Shown here: positions 52,669 through 61,176 of the stretch, piece after piece | How the letters are laid out: the number at the start of each line of letters is the position of its first letter | Numbering within the stretch: the stretch's first letter is position 1 | Position numbers and translations under genes: made by a program | Assembly: GCA_002840685.1 (NCBI GenBank) | Contig: PHBU01000001.1 | Location: 372,001-436,000 of the forward strand | Direction of reading: 5' to 3' | From: Chloroflexi bacterium HGW-Chloroflexi-6 | Lineage (GTDB): Bacteria > Chloroflexota > Anaerolineae > Anaerolineales > Villigracilaceae | Length of the DNA stretch: 64,000 nt | The notes under the pieces: model-generated | Told to the model about the DNA's origin: nothing | The model's input: the letters and a program-made list of their open reading frames with translations, nothing else | The model's database searches: none

Positions 52669-53357
52669 GGCTCGAATTTATATCCTACGCCCCAGACAGT
52701 CAGCAGGTGGCGGGGTATGGAGGGGTCGGGTTCGATCTTTTCGCGCAAGCGGCGGATATGCACCGTGACCGTGCCGGGGTCGATATATGCGGAGCCGCCC
52801 CAGACACGCTCCAGCAGATGGTCGCGGCTGAAGACCTGGCGCGGATGGCAGGCGAGTAAATAGAGCATATCGAATTCTTTAACAGTCAGTTCGACTGGCG
52901 CGCCGTTGGCTTTGACTTCTCGCGAGGCCGGGTCGATGGACAGGTTCGCAAAAACAATCGCCTGTTCGCCCTCAGCGGCCTTGCCCGCGCCGCCCGCGCG
53001 GCGCAAAACGGCGCGCACCCGGCTGACCAGTTCCTGCGGGCTGAAAGGTTTGACCACGTAATCGTCTGCGCCCATCTCCAGCCCGGCGATGCGATCCATT
53101 TCTTCGCGGCGCGAGGTAACCATGATCACAGGCACATCGCTGCGCTCGCGCAGCCAGCGGGTCAGGGAATAACCGTCCATGCCGGGCAGCATCAGATCGA
53201 GGATGACCAGGTCGGGAATGCGCTTTTCGAGCAGTTCCAGGGCAGCCTGGCCATCGGGGATGGAAGTGACCACGTACCCGGCGCGGCGCAGATAAAGGGA
53301 CACAACTTCGGCAATGCTGGGTTCGTCTTCGATAACGTAGATGGTGTTTTCGGGCAT
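52665..53357 (-). CDS. OmpR-family response regulator of the redox locus
   Basis: 230 residues. The receiver has VIEDEPS, phospho-acceptor Asp in LVILDLMLPGMDG (about 53) and YVVKPFSP with the switch Lys. The C-terminal winged helix (about 135-230) has ELTVKEFDMLYLLACHPRQVFSRDHLLERVWG and the recognition stretch PGTVTVHIRRLREKIE. It binds direct repeats as a dimer in such families. The divergent gene and the selenoprotein gene carry matching TTTCGTAA sites at their promoters, so it likely controls them. Confidence 0.93.
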   Translation of the reverse strand: MPENTIYVIEDEPSIAEVVSLYLRRAGYVVTSIPDGQAALELLEKRIPDLVILDLMLPGMDGYSLTRWLRERSDVPVIMVTSRREEMDRIAGLEMGADDYVVKPFSPQELVSRVRAVLRRAGGAGKAAEGEQAIVFANLSIDPASREVKANGAPVELTVKEFDMLYLLACHPRQVFSRDHLLERVWGGSAYIDPGTVTVHIRRLREKIEPDPSIPRHLLTVWGVGYKFEP

Positions 53358-53443
53358 GGGGAATTCCAGGAAAGAAGAAAGAAACTTGGTTGATTAATAA
53401 TAATCATACCCCACAGCAACGGCTTACGCGGGCTTGTTCAGAA

Positions 53444-53490
53444 TTTCGTAATCTTTTGGCAGGGTTTTCGTAAGATTGGGCGGCTATCAT
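53444..53490 (+). promoter_or_regulatory. Predicted response-regulator sites and -10 of the tlpA-ccdA promoter
   Basis: TTTCGTAA occurs at 53444 and 53466, 22 bp (two helical turns) apart, with TATCAT at 53485-53490. No -35 box was seen; the second copy covers that position, as in activator-dependent promoters. Confidence 0.6.
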
Positions 53491-53519
53491 GCAACTATTC
53501 AACCACAAGGAGAAAAAAT

Positions 53520-54203
53520 ATGCGTAAACAATTGATCTTTACTTTATTAGCACTCAGCCTGATCCTGGCAGCCTGCGCCCCGGCGACACCTGCCATGGAA
53601 GAAAAGCCTGCTGACGCCATGATGGAAAAACCCACCGAGGCCATGATGGAGAAACCCACCGATGATATGATGGAGAAACCTACCGATGCCATGATGGAAA
53701 AACACACGGAGACGCCCGAAGCCATGAGCGGCGAAGATAGTATGATGGCAGCCCCGGCCTGGTTCGGCGTGCAGTTGACCAATGTCCGCAGTGGCGAAAC
53801 CTTCAGCATCAACGATTTCAAGGGCAAAGTGGTGCTGGTTGAAACCCTGGCAATGTGGTGCCCCAACTGCAAGAAACAGCAGATGCAGGTCCAGGCGCTG
53901 CACGAACAGCTTGGCGACAACCCCGACTTTGTCAGCATCGGCCTGGATATTGATCCGAATGAAAATGCAGATGACCTGAAAACCTACACCGACAGCAATG
54001 GTTTCGACTGGGTCTATGCCGTTGCGCCTGCCGAAGTCTCAAGTGAATTGAGCAATCTTTACGGCGCTCAATTTATCAACCCGCCCTCCACGCCGATGTT
54101 CATCATTGACCGCAAAGGCGAGGTCCACCTGCTGCCGTTCGGCATCAAGAGCGCTGAAGAACTAATGGAAGCCCTCGAACCGTTCTTGAAAGACGGGATG
54201 TAA
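53520..54203 (+). CDS. TlpA-like thioredoxin lipoprotein with Met-rich repeats
   Basis: 227 residues. AAGGAG lies before the ATG. Lipobox LAAC (about 19) is followed by a Met/Glu/Lys-rich linker of five 8-residue units (consensus AMMEKPTD) at about 27-64. The thioredoxin domain (about 75-227) has active site AMWCPNCKKQQ (about 113) and cis-Pro in NPPSTPMFIIDRKG. CcdA downstream would keep it reduced. The repeats give ten surface methionines, which could bind copper or take up oxidants. They would also be substrates for nearby MsrP. Confidence 0.9.
   Translation: MRKQLIFTLLALSLILAACAPATPAMEEKPADAMMEKPTEAMMEKPTDDMMEKPTDAMMEKHTETPEAMSGEDSMMAAPAWFGVQLTNVRSGETFSINDFKGKVVLVETLAMWCPNCKKQQMQVQALHEQLGDNPDFVSIGLDIDPNENADDLKTYTDSNGFDWVYAVAPAEVSSELSNLYGAQFINPPSTPMFIIDRKGEVHLLPFGIKSAEELMEALEPFLKDGM
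53616..53711 (+). repeat. Four tandem 24-nt coding repeats
   Basis: Each unit begins G(C/A)(C/T)ATGATGGA and encodes AMMEKPTD or a close variant. A fifth, degenerate unit (AMEEKPAD) precedes them. Confidence 0.85.
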
Positions 54204-54208
54204 GATTC

Positions 54209-54273
54209 GACCAATGACGAAGGACGGAGGACGAAAAATCGGCACAGCCCGGTTGCAACCTCCGTCCTTGGTC
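54209..54273. repeat. Word-hairpin repeat between the tlpA-like gene and ccdA
   Basis: AAGGACGGAGG at 54220-54230 pairs with CCTCCGTCCTT at 54259-54269; the outer GACCAATGACG / GGTC pairs partly. The left arm is built from GACGAAGGA-type words. Confidence 0.65.
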
Positions 54274-54295
54274 TTTTGTCACCGGTCAAAACACT

Positions 54296-54964
54296 ATGGA
54301 AGCCATCCTCACCTCCCTCTCGATCGGCCTGTTGGCCACCACCAGCCCATGTGTTTTTCCGCTTTACCCAGGTTTCCTGGCCTACATCAGCAGCGGACAG
54401 GAAAAAGTGGGCAAGCTTGGGCGCTATTTTCTCGGATTCTTCGTCCTGGCCGGGGTGCTGACGATGATGCTGGCGCTCGGCGGACTGATCGCCCTGCTCT
54501 CGATCTCGGTCGGCCAGGCGCTTTCGATCATCATCCCGCTGGCAGATGTTCTGATCATCGGGCTGGGGATCATGCTGCTGCTCGACAAGAATCCCTTCAA
54601 AGCCCTGCCGCAAGTGCAAGTCCCGGCCCTTTCCCATCCGTTTGCGAATGCCTTCGTCTATGGGCTGCTCTACGGGCCGATCGCCCTGCCCTGCTCCGGG
54701 CCGCTCGTGGTCGGGATTTTCGCTTTTTCGCTGACCGCGACCGAGTTCTTCAGCAAACTGGGCGTTTTCTTCTGGTTCGGGGTCGGATTCGGCGCGCCGC
54801 TGCTGGTTTTATCCCTGCTCTCGGGCGCGGCCCAACGCTGGATCACGCGCTTCTTCGCCCGCCACAGCCGGGTCATCAACATCGTCAGCGGGCTGCTGCT
54901 GGTCGGTGTCGGGATTTATGATTTGTGGATCAATTGGGCGTTGATTTTGGCGTTTCTGGGGTGA
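54296..54964 (+). CDS. ccdA: Cytochrome c biogenesis/thiol transporter CcdA
   Basis: 222 residues, six membrane helices. TSPCVFPLYPGFLAYIS (Cys about 18) and IALPCSGPLVVG (Cys about 133) hold the pair of membrane cysteines that carry electrons from thioredoxin inside to thioredoxin-like proteins outside. It stands 92 nt after the TlpA-like gene and probably feeds both it and the selenoprotein across the locus. There is no clear ribosome binding site. Confidence 0.92.
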   Translation: MEAILTSLSIGLLATTSPCVFPLYPGFLAYISSGQEKVGKLGRYFLGFFVLAGVLTMMLALGGLIALLSISVGQALSIIIPLADVLIIGLGIMLLLDKNPFKALPQVQVPALSHPFANAFVYGLLYGPIALPCSGPLVVGIFAFSLTATEFFSKLGVFFWFGVGFGAPLLVLSLLSGAAQRWITRFFARHSRVINIVSGLLLVGVGIYDLWINWALILAFLG

Positions 54965-54965
54965 A

Positions 54966-55014
54966 AAATAGAAAGTGGAAAGTAGATGAAAACTCTACTT
55001 TCCACTTTCTATTT
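54966..55014. terminator. Terminator-like word-hairpin with 21-bp perfect arms
   Basis: The arm starts AAATAGAAAGTGGAAAGT and is perfectly complemented at 54994-55014, loop TGAAAAC. The arms repeat the word AAAGTGG. It separates ccdA from rpoD, which converge, and may serve as terminator. Confidence 0.75.
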
Positions 55015-55048
55015 AAGGCAATAATTTTCTTTTACAAAACCAGCCCGC

Positions 55049-56572
<1,524 letters not shown>

Positions 56573-56574
56573 GT

Positions 56575-58473
56575 TCACTCCCGGCGGTATTCGCTCAAAC
56601 GTTTTCGAGCCTGGTCTATGGCTTGCAAAACACGGGCATATTTTTGGGCGGTCTGGTTCAGTTCGACAGCCTGGGTTTCCTCGACCAAAAAGCGCAACTG
56701 GTTAACGCTCTCGGCAAGGATCGTGCGGCGCATTTGCAAGACCTGGCGGGTAAGTTCATCGAGCACCCGATCATCTGCCCCCTTGGGGGCAGGCTGGGCC
56801 AACAATTCGCTGTGGGTCTCACTTAATTCATCGACCAGCTTTGAATGGACAAAGGCGGTCGTGTCCGATTCGTCCTGCTCCTGCGAGTGCTGGATGAGCA
56901 ACAAGATCGACTGGTAATCAGTATACTCGAAATCTGCGGCGCTCAAGGCGCTCAAACCCGATTCTTGCAGGCGACGGTCGAGGCGCGGCAGCAGTTCGGG
57001 GCGGCGCAAAATATAGCCCAGGCAAACCGCTTCCATTCTGCGGAAGGGGGAAACGGGTACGGGCTTCAAGACGATCGGCTGACCCTCAGCCGGTTCGGCC
57101 TTTCGGCGGGGTGTGTGCTGGACCGTTCCACCCGTGGCTTTGGGCGCGTTTAAGCTGCGCTCGTCGATCTTCAACCGCCGCGCCAGCATCTGACGGTACG
57201 AATCGCGCTCGACCGGGTTGGGCAGATCCTCGATCAGCGGCAGGATGTGGGCCGCAATCTCGGCCTTGGCCTTGGGGTCGTTGATATCGCGCTCGGCCAC
57301 CAGGCTGTCGAGCACATGCTCAACGATCGGCTTGGCGGCAGCGATCAGGCGCGCCCATTCTTCCGGTTCGCGGGCCACGATCTCATCCGGGTCGAGGTCG
57401 TCGGGCATGGTTGCCACGCGCAGGTCGGCTTGCAAACGGGCCTCGTGACGCAGCAGCCCGCGCGCATCGAAGCCGATCTCGTCTTCACGATCCATGGCTT
57501 CGCGGGCCGCATCCAAACCGCGCAAGACGGCTTTCTGCCCGGCGACATCCGGGTCGAGGGCCAGCACAATTTTGCGCGTGAAGCGCTTCAACATGCGCAA
57601 CTGGTCATCAGTCAGGGCCGTGCCCATCGGCGAGACCACGTTCTCATAGCCGGCCTGGTGGACGGCGATCACATCCAGGTAGCCTTCGACGATCACCGCC
57701 TGGTCGGCAGTCCGGATCGGCTTGCGCGCCCGGTCGAGTCCGTAGAGCAGGCGGCCTTTGTCGAACAGAACCGTCTGCGGGGAATTCATGAACTTGGGAA
57801 TATCGTTCGGGTCGAGGATGCGCCCGCCGAAGCCGGTCATTTTGCCGTTCTCGTCGCGGATCGGGATCATGATGCGGTGGCGGAACTTGTCGTAGTAGCC
57901 GCCGTTGTCGCGTTCCGAGAGCAAGCCGACATCCAGGATATCCTGCTCGGAATAGTGCTTGCCCTTGAAATAATTGAGCGTCGCGTCCCACGAGTGCGGG
58001 GCATAGCCCAGGCCAAAGGTTTCGATCGTCTCCATCGTCAAGTTGCGTTTTTCGAGCAGGTAAGTCAGCGCGACCTTGCCGGCCTCGGTTTGCAGCAGTT
58101 GGTGACGATAGAACGTAACCGCGTCCTCGAGCAGGTTGCGCAGGCGCTGGTTTTCTTCTTTTTGTTCGGGTTTCTCGGGCTGGAGCCGCTCGAGCGTGAC
58201 CCCGGCCTTGTCTGCCAGGCGCTGCAGGGCCTCTTTGAAATCGATGCCCTCTTTTTTCATCACGAACTTGAAAATATCGCCGCCCTCGTTGCACTCACCA
58301 AAACAGCGCCAGGTTCCGCTTTCGGGCCAGACCACAAAAGCCGGGGTGCGCGTGTTGCTGTGGAAAGGGCAGAATCCCGTATGGTTGCGGCCGGTGCGGC
58401 GCAGTTTAACCCCGGCTTCGGCGGCCAGGTCCAGAATATCGATGCGCGATTTAATTTCGTCGATGGATGACAT
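56575..58473 (-). CDS. dnaG: DNA primase
   Basis: 632 residues from ATG 58473; a -10 lies 7 nt upstream, so an earlier in-frame start is unlikely. The N-terminal zinc finger has [15 protein letters not shown] and [11 protein letters not shown], with one extra residue between the last two Cys compared with E. coli. The core (about 115-255) has [15 protein letters not shown], and the TOPRIM fold [16 protein letters not shown] and [12 protein letters not shown] (acidic residues). The C-terminal DnaB-binding region (about 430-632) is helical. It makes RNA primers at the replication fork. rpoD follows directly. Confidence 0.95.
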   Translation of the reverse strand: MSSIDEIKSRIDILDLAAEAGVKLRRTGRNHTGFCPFHSNTRTPAFVVWPESGTWRCFGECNEGGDIFKFVMKKEGIDFKEALQRLADKAGVTLERLQPEKPEQKEENQRLRNLLEDAVTFYRHQLLQTEAGKVALTYLLEKRNLTMETIETFGLGYAPHSWDATLNYFKGKHYSEQDILDVGLLSERDNGGYYDKFRHRIMIPIRDENGKMTGFGGRILDPNDIPKFMNSPQTVLFDKGRLLYGLDRARKPIRTADQAVIVEGYLDVIAVHQAGYENVVSPMGTALTDDQLRMLKRFTRKIVLALDPDVAGQKAVLRGLDAAREAMDREDEIGFDARGLLRHEARLQADLRVATMPDDLDPDEIVAREPEEWARLIAAAKPIVEHVLDSLVAERDINDPKAKAEIAAHILPLIEDLPNPVERDSYRQMLARRLKIDERSLNAPKATGGTVQHTPRRKAEPAEGQPIVLKPVPVSPFRRMEAVCLGYILRRPELLPRLDRRLQESGLSALSAADFEYTDYQSILLLIQHSQEQDESDTTAFVHSKLVDELSETHSELLAQPAPKGADDRVLDELTRQVLQMRRTILAESVNQLRFLVEETQAVELNQTAQKYARVLQAIDQARKRLSEYRRE

Positions 58474-58480
58474 GGGTAGG

Positions 58481-58486
58481 ATTATA
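58481..58486 (-). promoter_or_regulatory. -10 element for the leaderless dnaG-rpoD transcript
   Basis: TATAAT reading leftward, 7 nt before ATG at 58473. Confidence 0.6.
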
Positions 58487-58552
58487 GACTTGGTTGAAGC
58501 GAGATGCAACAGGAAAAGTATGCAAGCAGCGTGGCACTTTCACGCCAGCGAG

Positions 58553-59518
58553 TCATTCGGCGTCAATTTCACGAATAACCTCGATAATGCTCTCACCTTT
58601 CACTTCATAGATGATGACCCCATGGCCTTCCCAGCGTGTGGCGTACAAGACAACTTCCAAAACGCCATCCTGGTTCAAATCAAGCAAGGTCAGCAACTCA
58701 TAAGTAAGTGGATACCCGGGTTCAGCCTGGGCATTGTGGTAAACATCCGCAGCCAGCGGCAGCGTGACAACGGTATTGCCGCGCACTTTTCTCATCAGGA
58801 TGACGGAGTAATCGCCCAACTCAACCAACGGGGAAAGCGGGTTGGGCGTTTTGAAATACGAGGCCGTAATAAACACTTCATCCGTGCCGTCTCCCTCGAG
58901 ATCGGTTCGCACAATTCGGCTGACCTGCACGACCGGCTGGGCAAGACCCTGCGAATTCAACCACTCCCTGACCGCTTGCTGGTAAACCGCAGAATCCGGG
59001 CTCAAGTCTTGCATCGGGCGCGAGGTTACCTTCCAGCCCTGCGAAAACCCGAACAGCAGCGGGTGCGATTCTGAAAAATCAGAGCCGACATAATAAGTTC
59101 CATGCCAGGGCGGCCCGGCAACCGAGGCGGAATCATAGGGGCTGAATTGCCCGAGGTAGCCATCCGGGGTGTACAGGTCATACGGCTGATCGAATGCCAT
59201 GCGCGCAAAGGTTGCTTCGTTATCCAACCAGATCCCGTTTAGATAGCCGCCCAGAATTTGGAAACTGTAATAACGGTCGGGTGCGCCCTGTCTAAATAAA
59301 ATCGGACTGAACGAAAGCGGCACGGGCGCATCGCTCGCCGTCGCGGTTGGACTCACGACCAACCTCGGAGTCGGCGTGAAAAGGATCGGCGTTTCTGATG
59401 CAAAAAGGAAAGGGGTTTGAGATGCCAGGGGAATCGTTTCGGCTGCAGGTTGAGCCCCTGCACAGGCACTTAGCAGCAAGGCCAGGCCAGTCAGAATCAA
59501 ATTCGGGATATTTTTCAT
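58553..59518 (-). CDS. Lipoprotein of unknown function
   Basis: 321 residues from ATG 59518, which follows GGAGG. Lipobox LLLSAC (Cys about 18), then a short Pro/Thr-rich stalk (to about 60). The globular part has IVRTDLEGDGTDEVFITASYF and LLTLLDLNQDGVLEVVLYATRWEG, two FG-GAP/dockerin-like DxDGxxE calcium loops. It could be a surface beta-propeller or adhesin-like protein. It precedes dnaG by 79 bp. Confidence 0.75.
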   Translation of the reverse strand: MKNIPNLILTGLALLLSACAGAQPAAETIPLASQTPFLFASETPILFTPTPRLVVSPTATASDAPVPLSFSPILFRQGAPDRYYSFQILGGYLNGIWLDNEATFARMAFDQPYDLYTPDGYLGQFSPYDSASVAGPPWHGTYYVGSDFSESHPLLFGFSQGWKVTSRPMQDLSPDSAVYQQAVREWLNSQGLAQPVVQVSRIVRTDLEGDGTDEVFITASYFKTPNPLSPLVELGDYSVILMRKVRGNTVVTLPLAADVYHNAQAEPGYPLTYELLTLLDLNQDGVLEVVLYATRWEGHGVIIYEVKGESIIEVIREIDAE

Positions 59519-59697
59519 CACACAACCTCCCCGCCGGAGAATGGGATCTATCCAGCTCACCCTGATTATAGGCCAATCTGTCCGGTCATCAGGATGATGT
59601 TTCAGGCAGACCCACCACATAGGCTGATTGTCGAAAATATCAAATTGTTGTATATTTGCGCCTATATTCACAATCGCGTTTATACAAGGAGAGCCCG

Positions 59698-60345
59698 ATG
59701 GGAGCCATCGAATTCACCCGCAACTACTCAGACCTGAGCACCAACCAAGGATTCCAGTTCGAATTCAACTGTGACCGCTGCGGTACAGGTTACCGCACCC
59801 GCTTCCAGGCTTCGGCGCTGGGCATGGTTTCCGGCGCACTGGATACGGCCAGCAGCCTGTTCGGCGGCGTCTTTGGTCAGGCCGCCAACTTGGGCGAACG
59901 CGCCCGCTCGGCCACCTGGGAGAAAGCCCACGATGAGGCTTTCTCCAACGCCATGGAAGAACTCAAACCCGATTTCCTCCAGTGCCCGCGCTGTTCCACC
60001 TGGGTTTGCAAAAAAGCCTGCTGGAATACCAAAAAGGGATTGTGCAAAGGCTGTGCCCCCGATCTGGGTGTCGAAATGGCCGCCGCCCAATCCAGCCGCA
60101 CGGTGGAGGAAATCTGGGCCCATTCACAAATGGCCGAAGAAGACCGAGGCATGCTCAAGGAGGAATCCTGGCGCGCCGGCATCAGCGCCTCCTGCCCGGC
60201 CTGTCACGCGCCCCTGCAAACCAACGCCAAATTCTGCCCGGAATGCGGCGCAAAGATCCAAACCAAGAAACACTGCACCGAGTGCGGTGTAGAGCTGGCC
60301 CCAAATGCCAAATTCTGCGCAGAGTGCGGTACGAAGAACGCTTAA
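59698..60345 (+). CDS. Multi-zinc-ribbon protein
   Basis: 215 residues from ATG 59698, which has AAGGAG. CDRCGTGYRT (about 26), CPRCSTWVCKKACW with CKGCAP (about 98-122), CPACHAPL with CPECGAKI (about 165-185) and CTECGVEL with CAECGTKN (about 192-212): four or five zinc sites. The last two are the zinc_ribbon_2/DUF7577-type pairs seen at the ends of many bacterial proteins. The middle (SSLFGGVFGQAANLGERARS) is helical. The function is unknown; it may bind nucleic acid or proteins. Confidence 0.8.
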   Translation: MGAIEFTRNYSDLSTNQGFQFEFNCDRCGTGYRTRFQASALGMVSGALDTASSLFGGVFGQAANLGERARSATWEKAHDEAFSNAMEELKPDFLQCPRCSTWVCKKACWNTKKGLCKGCAPDLGVEMAAAQSSRTVEEIWAHSQMAEEDRGMLKEESWRAGISASCPACHAPLQTNAKFCPECGAKIQTKKHCTECGVELAPNAKFCAECGTKNA

Positions 60346-60367
60346 GCCGCGTCAAGTGAATGAACTC

Positions 60368-60402
60368 AAAAGACCGCGAAAGAGACTCGCGGTCTTTTCT
60401 TG
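60368..60402. terminator. Bidirectional terminator
   Basis: AAAAGACCGCGA and TCGCGGTCTTTT, between the zinc-ribbon gene and vapC. Confidence 0.9.
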
Positions 60403-60417
60403 TTTTCGGCTGTTCTT

Positions 60418-60849
60418 TTATGCCACAAATGGATTTTGTACAGCCACCCCGTCATACTCTTGACCGTGCGCAAAATCCTCCGACCACAGGATCTTGCAGC
60501 CGGTTTGCTGAGCAGAGCGGATCACCAGAGAATCCCAAAAGGAGATCTGGTAGCGAACGCTCAAGTCGATGGCGGCCAGGATGTCCTCTGCAAAAGGGCG
60601 ATGAACAGGCCAGGCAGACAAATTTTTGATAACTTCGCGAGCATCTGAAATTTCCAACTTTTTAGGGGATTTATAAGCCACACTGACAAAAAATTCCTGC
60701 AGTATTTGCAGGCTGGTGCGTCCCAGGTTGCCAATCAATAATTTTTCGTAAAGCGCCTTGGCAATTTCATGCTTTCGACCGGTGGATGCGTCGAAGGCAT
60801 AAATCAGGATATTTGTATCCAAAAATTGCGGCTCATCATTTGCGCTCAT
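60418..60849 (-). CDS. vapC: PIN-domain toxin of a VapBC-type system
   Basis: 143 residues from ATG 60849, which overlaps the antitoxin end by 14 nt, as is typical. PIN acidic residues: FLDTNILIYAFD (Asp), SLQILQEFFVS (Glu), ISFWDSLVI (Asp) and the closing WSEDFAHGQEYDGV (Asp). These bind Mg2+ for RNA cleavage. Toxins of this group cut tRNA or rRNA when the antitoxin is lost. Confidence 0.88.
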   Translation of the reverse strand: MSANDEPQFLDTNILIYAFDASTGRKHEIAKALYEKLLIGNLGRTSLQILQEFFVSVAYKSPKKLEISDAREVIKNLSAWPVHRPFAEDILAAIDLSVRYQISFWDSLVIRSAQQTGCKILWSEDFAHGQEYDGVAVQNPFVA

Positions 60850-61081
60850 AAAGCTCATCCCGGCTGGGAAGTTTCGAATCGCCAAAGCCTAAATCAAAGC
60901 CCTTTTCGAGTATGGCGAGTTGGCGGTCCCTGGCCTGGATATAAGATTCATCTTCGCTGGCGAGTTTTTCCATGGCATCCGTCATCAATTTGGAAATCGA
61001 TGTCTCGCGTTTGGCTGCCACCAGTTTTATCTTACGCAAAGTGCTTTTAGGTAACGAAAGGGTAATATTTTGCATTTCCAT
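60836..61081 (-). CDS. vapB: Ribbon-helix-helix antitoxin
   Basis: 81 residues (ATG at 61081 or 61075). QNITLSLPKSTLRKIKLVAAKRETSISKLMTDAME is a ribbon-helix-helix DNA-binding domain; the tail (GFDLGFGDSKLPSRDELYERK) would wrap the PIN toxin. It overlaps vapC and should repress its own promoter through the palindromes just upstream. Confidence 0.85.
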   Translation of the reverse strand: MEMQNITLSLPKSTLRKIKLVAAKRETSISKLMTDAMEKLASEDESYIQARDRQLAILEKGFDLGFGDSKLPSRDELYERK

Positions 61082-61093
61082 GAGTTAAGTCTC

Positions 61094-61124
61094 CACGTGT
61101 TTAAGTGTAGCACGTAAATACGTG
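61094..61124 (-). promoter_or_regulatory. Likely antitoxin operator
   Basis: Perfect 14-bp palindrome CACGTAAATACGTG at 61111-61124, and a second CACGTG at 61094-61099, just before vapB. Confidence 0.55.
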
Positions 61125-61132
61125 AGAAACAA

Positions 61133-61160
61133 GCAGGGGCGCGATATATCGCGCTCCTGC
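61133..61160. repeat. Palindromic repeat of the GCAGGGGCG family
   Basis: GCAGGGGCGCGATA followed by TATCGCGCTCCTGC; the only mismatch is a G-T pair. Confidence 0.75.
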
Positions 61161-61176
61161 AAAGAAACCCAAAATC

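Noticed and set aside
57247..58470. 407-codon open frame opposite dnaG
   Set aside because: Shadow of the conserved primase; no motif, no ribosome binding site.
60418..61081. Mobile or phage-borne toxin module
   Set aside because: VapBC-type genes stand between ordinary genes with a terminator and operator. No integrase, attachment site or composition change was seen.
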